NCBI GenBank assembly: GCA_946885435.1
Contig: CAMPGL010000032.1
Coordinates: forward strand, 1 to 15,294
DNA: 15,294 bases
Direction: 5' to 3'
Source: an uncultured Brevundimonas sp.
GTDB taxonomy: Bacteria; Pseudomonadota; Alphaproteobacteria; Caulobacterales; Caulobacteraceae
The notes under the pieces are model-generated. The model was not told the DNA's origin, did no database searches, and saw only the letters and a list, made by a program, of their open reading frames with translations. Both the position numbers and the translations under genes were made by a program. Below, piece after piece: positions 12,385-15,294 of the stretch (positions are counted from its first letter, which is position 1; each line of letters starts with the position of its first letter).

Positions 12385-14250
12385 GTGCGCCTCGACGAAC
12401 GTTTCCTGGATGAGTTGAAAAGCCGGCTCCGCCCGTCCGAGGTGATCGGGCGGACGGTGAAGCTCAAGCGCCAGGGCCGCGAGTGGGTGGGGCTGTCCCC
12501 CTTCACCAAGGAGAAGTCTCCGTCGTTCTTCGTGAACGATGACAAGGGCTTCTTCCACGACTTCTCCTCGGGCAAGCACGGCGACGTCATCTCCTTCCTG
12601 CAGGAAACCGAGCGGCTGTCCTTCCGCGAGGCGGTGGAGCGGCTGGCCGGCGAGGCCGGCATGCAACTGCCTGCCGAGGACCCGCAGGCCGCCCAGCGCG
12701 AGCAGGTGCGGCAGGGCCTTCAGGACTGGCTGGAGCTGGCGGCGAAATATTTCGAGGCGTCGCTGCGCCGCCCCCAGGGCCAGGCGGCGCGGGACTATCT
12801 GGGCCGGCGGGGCCTGCCCGAGGATCAGTGGACGCGCTTTCGCCTGGGCTATGCGCCGGGATCGCGCACGGCGCTGAAAGATGCGCTGGTCCAGCGCGGG
12901 GCCAAGGTCGGCGATCTGGTCGAGGCCGGGCTGCTGATCCAGCCGGAGGACGGGGGCCAGCCGTACGACCGTTTCCGCGACCGGATCATCTTTCCAATCA
13001 CCGACACGCGCGGCCGGGTCATCAGCTTCGGCGGCCGGGCGCTCAATCCGGACGACCGGGCCAAGTACCTGAACGGGCCGGAGACGGCCCTCTTTCACAA
13101 GGGCGCCAACCTCTACGGCCAGGCGGAGGCGCGGCGCATCCTGGCCCAGGGCGGCGGCGACAGTCCGCTGGTGGTGGTCGAGGGCTACATGGACGTGATC
13201 GCCTGCCAGCGGGCGGGGATCGCGGCGGTGGCGCCCATGGGCACGGCCCTGACCGAAGAGCAGATGGAGCGGCTGTGGCGCATCACGCCCGAGCCGGTGC
13301 TGTGCTTCGACGGGGACGCCGCGGGCGTGCGCGCGGCCTGGCGGGCGATCGACCGCGCCCTGCCTCTGCTGAAGCCGGGGCGGTCGTTCCGCTTCGCGCT
13401 GCTGGCCGGCGGGGCCGACCCGGACGACATCCTGCGCGAAAAGGGCGCGGTGGGACTGCGCGCGGCCCTGGCCGACACGCAGGGTTTCGCCGATCTTCTT
13501 TTCCGCAAGGAGACCGAAGCCGAGACGCTGGATACGCCCGAGCGACGGGCGGGTCTGAAGGCCCGGCTGCGCCAGGCGGCGGCCCGCATCGGGGACAAGG
13601 ATCTGGCCGAGCAGTATCGCGCGGAACTGCTGGGCCGGTTCGACGGCCTGTTCGCCCGGCCGGCCCCGCCGGCGCGCGACGGCGGTCGGAGGTCGTGGGG
13701 CGGTCCGGCGCCGGCGGCGGCGCCCACGCAGGAAGGCCGCGCGGCCGCGCGGGCCCTGTCGCGCGCCATCGATCCGTTTTCCGCGGCCCTGGCCGTGACG
13801 GCGATCGAACACCCCGAACTGCTGGATGATCACCTTGAATCCCTGGGCGCGCACGGCTTCGGGGACGAGGCCCTGTCGGCGCTCGCGTCCGAGATCGTCA
13901 GCCTGAGACTGGCCTGGGACGAGGTCCAAACCCTTGACAGTGCCGCCCTTCGTCGCCATCTGGCGCGCTCGGGCTTTGAATCGTTAATGCGAGAGGTCGA
14001 GAAGGCGGCGGCGAAGTCCGGCGCGCCTGTCCTGGGCGGACACGCCCCCCTCGCCGACGTGACCGCCCGATGGTCGCAGGCTTTCGAGGCTCTGACGCGC
14101 ATGATGGCGTTGGAAGATGCCCTCGCATCGGCGAAATCCGAGGCTCATCTCGGACTCGACGACGAGGCGTTCCGCAGGCTGAAGGCCGAGCGCGATCAGC
14201 TCAGGCGAGCGATCAAGACAGGATCAATCTGGTCGTCCGCGGACCTTTGA
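12385..14250 (+). CDS. dnaG: DNA primase, with zinc-binding residues replaced
   Basis: DnaG makes RNA primers at the replication fork. The protein has 621 residues and starts at GTG 12385. The N-terminal domain aligns well with E. coli DnaG (VKLKRQGREWVGLSPFTKEKSP). However, the four zinc ligands Cys40, His43, Cys61 and Cys64 of E. coli are here Ser38, Thr41, Asp59 and Ser62. The polymerase core is intact: YDRFRDRIIFPI, GRVISFGGRAL, KYLNGPETALFHKG, the TOPRIM motif VVVEGYMDVI (from 13174), CFDGDAAG with the metal-binding acids, and DPDDIL. Beyond about residue 430 come an Ala/Pro-rich linker and a helical C-terminal region that should bind DnaB, ending RRAIKTGSIW near the stop. rpoD follows after 65 bases, the usual dnaG-rpoD order. 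The gene is predicted to be controlled by the CtrA-type boxes upstream. Identity is certain; the zinc loss is directly visible. Confidence 0.97.
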   Translation: MRLDERFLDELKSRLRPSEVIGRTVKLKRQGREWVGLSPFTKEKSPSFFVNDDKGFFHDFSSGKHGDVISFLQETERLSFREAVERLAGEAGMQLPAEDPQAAQREQVRQGLQDWLELAAKYFEASLRRPQGQAARDYLGRRGLPEDQWTRFRLGYAPGSRTALKDALVQRGAKVGDLVEAGLLIQPEDGGQPYDRFRDRIIFPITDTRGRVISFGGRALNPDDRAKYLNGPETALFHKGANLYGQAEARRILAQGGGDSPLVVVEGYMDVIACQRAGIAAVAPMGTALTEEQMERLWRITPEPVLCFDGDAAGVRAAWRAIDRALPLLKPGRSFRFALLAGGADPDDILREKGAVGLRAALADTQGFADLLFRKETEAETLDTPERRAGLKARLRQAAARIGDKDLAEQYRAELLGRFDGLFARPAPPARDGGRRSWGGPAPAAAPTQEGRAAARALSRAIDPFSAALAVTAIEHPELLDDHLESLGAHGFGDEALSALASEIVSLRLAWDEVQTLDSAALRRHLARSGFESLMREVEKAAAKSGAPVLGGHAPLADVTARWSQAFEALTRMMALEDALASAKSEAHLGLDDEAFRRLKAERDQLRRAIKTGSIWSSADL

Positions 14251-14315
14251 GGAAACTCTAGGCCGCGCCGCACGGTTTTTGCATGTCGGGGTCTCGCCCC
14301 CGGCCGGAGATTTAG
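14251..14315 (+). promoter_or_regulatory. dnaG-rpoD intergenic region with rpoD ribosome binding site
   Basis: GGAGA at about 14306-14310 lies 5 bases before the rpoD ATG. A 5-bp stem (CGGGG/CCCCG) with a 6-base loop lies just upstream. A GGTTTTTG run near 14273-14280 has no strong preceding stem, so I do not call a terminator; dnaG and rpoD may share a transcript. Confidence 0.5.
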
Positions 14316-15294
14316 ATGACCGCTCAAGCGGAAACCCAAGAGCAGGAAAACACGCCCGACGGTCCCCTGCTCGACCTGACCGACGCCGGCGTCAAGAAGT
14401 TCATCAAGCAGGCCAAGGCCCGCGGCTACGTCACCATGGACGAGCTGAACAAGGTCATGCCGTCCGAGGAGGTCACGCCCGACCAGATCGAGGACACGCT
14501 GGCCATGCTGTCCGAGATGGGCGTCAACGTCGTCGAGGCGGAAGAGGACGCGCCGGAAGGCACGGACGTGGCCACCCGCGAGGAGACGGCCGTCGTCGAG
14601 ACGGAGTCCAAGCCGACCTACGATCGCACCGACGACCCGGTGCGGATGTATCTGCGCGAAATGGGCTCGGTCGAGCTGCTGAGCCGCGAGGGCGAGATCG
14701 CCATCGCCAAGCGCATCGAGGCCGGCCGCGACACCATGATCCGGGGCCTGTGCGAAAGCGCCCTGACCTTCGAAGCCATCATGGTGTGGCGCCAGGAGCT
14801 GGCCGAGGGCCGCATCCTGCTGCGCGAGGTCATCGACCTGGAAGGCACCTACGGCGGCACGCCCGTCGACAACTCCGTGCCGCGCCCCGAGGGCGAGGAG
14901 GAGCCGGAGCCGGAGCCCGCGGCCGAGGAAAAGCCGGAGGGCGACGAGGACGACGAGGATTTCGACGACGGCGGCGGCCTGTCGGTCTCGGCCATGGAGG
15001 CCGAGCTGCGCGAAGGCGTCATGGAGGTCCTGGACGCCGTGGCCAAGGACTTCGGCGCGTTCCGCAAGCTGCAGGACAAGCTGGTCGCGGCGCGGCTCGA
15101 AGGGACCGACCTGTCGGACAAGGAGCGCAAGACCTATCAGGCGCTGACCACCTCGATCTCCGACAAGCTGAAGACGCTGAAGCTGAACAACGCCCGGATC
15201 GAGGCGCTGGTCGACCAGCTCTACGCCATCAACCGGCGTCTGATGGGCCTGGAAGGCCGCCTGCTGCGCCTGGCCGACAGCTACGGCATCTCGC
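14316..15294 (+). CDS. rpoD: RNA polymerase primary sigma factor, 3' end missing
   Basis: The first 326 codons of the housekeeping sigma factor are present and the frame runs off the window. The ATG at 14316 has a GGAGA site 5 bases upstream. Residues of about 20-80 form region 1.1 (LLDLTDAGVKKFIKQAKARGYVT-like start, then MPSEEVTPDQIEDTLAMLSEMG). Region 1.2 begins at about residue 106 (DDPVRMYLREMGSVELLSREGEIAIAKRIEAG). The long non-conserved region includes FEAIMVWRQELAEGRILLREVIDLEG. It then has a strongly acidic stretch of Glu, Asp and Pro, about residues 190-220, typical of RpoD proteins in this group. The end of the window (LRLADSYGI) is still within that region, before the core regions 2-4. 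It sits directly after dnaG, as in many bacteria. Confidence 0.96.
   Translation, partial: MTAQAETQEQENTPDGPLLDLTDAGVKKFIKQAKARGYVTMDELNKVMPSEEVTPDQIEDTLAMLSEMGVNVVEAEEDAPEGTDVATREETAVVETESKPTYDRTDDPVRMYLREMGSVELLSREGEIAIAKRIEAGRDTMIRGLCESALTFEAIMVWRQELAEGRILLREVIDLEGTYGGTPVDNSVPRPEGEEEPEPEPAAEEKPEGDEDDEDFDDGGGLSVSAMEAELREGVMEVLDAVAKDFGAFRKLQDKLVAARLEGTDLSDKERKTYQALTTSISDKLKTLKLNNARIEALVDQLYAINRRLMGLEGRLLRLADSYGIS

Overview
The window is GC-rich, gene-dense chromosomal DNA from an alphaproteobacterium, most likely a member of the Caulobacterales such as Brevundimonas or a close relative. This rests on the protein family types, the high GC at third codon positions, and two perfect CtrA-type boxes (TTAA-N7-TTAA) upstream of dnaG. 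The genus is an inference. I saw no transposase, integrase, phage gene, CRISPR array, tRNA or rRNA; this is core genome rather than an accessory island.

Layout, left to right. Bases 1-3047 hold the 3' nine-tenths of carB (carbamoyl-phosphate synthase large subunit). A secreted M20-family amidohydrolase follows (3103-4410), then a DEAD-box RNA helicase with a DbpA-type RNA-binding domain and a basic tail (4510-6411). Next come a glutathione S-transferase (6467-7129), a 69-residue two-helix membrane protein (7210-7419), greA (7526-7999) and an ELM1-family protein that overlaps the end of greA (7990-8985). A 268-base non-coding stretch (8986-9253) carries a tandem octamer repeat and competing hairpins. 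A small glycine-zipper protein on the minus strand (9254-9547) is divergent from trxB (9597-10598). After trxB come a CPA2 cation/proton antiporter with no RCK domain (10670-11899) and a convergent unknown 88-residue protein on the minus strand (11906-12172). An AT-rich regulatory region (about 12246-12384) then leads into dnaG (12385-14250) and the first part of rpoD (14316 to the end).

How the genes relate. greA, dnaG and rpoD are core information-processing genes, and dnaG-rpoD is the familiar macromolecular-synthesis pairing. carB feeds pyrimidine and arginine synthesis, and trxB supplies thiol-reducing power, including to ribonucleotide reductase. The other genes are individually transcribed housekeeping or stress genes.

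The most interesting signals are these. Two tandem CtrA-type boxes in helical phase lie on the dnaG promoter, with a DnaA-box-like site further upstream. The encoded primase has lost all four zinc ligands of its N-terminal domain. dnaG and trxB look leaderless. Terminator-like hairpins lie in the leaders of greA and the DEAD-box helicase, directly before the coding sequence. CarB carries an insertion of about 33 residues compared with the E. coli enzyme. No entirely new multi-gene system is evident. All family assignments come from reading motifs and from remembered reference proteins; no database search was run.
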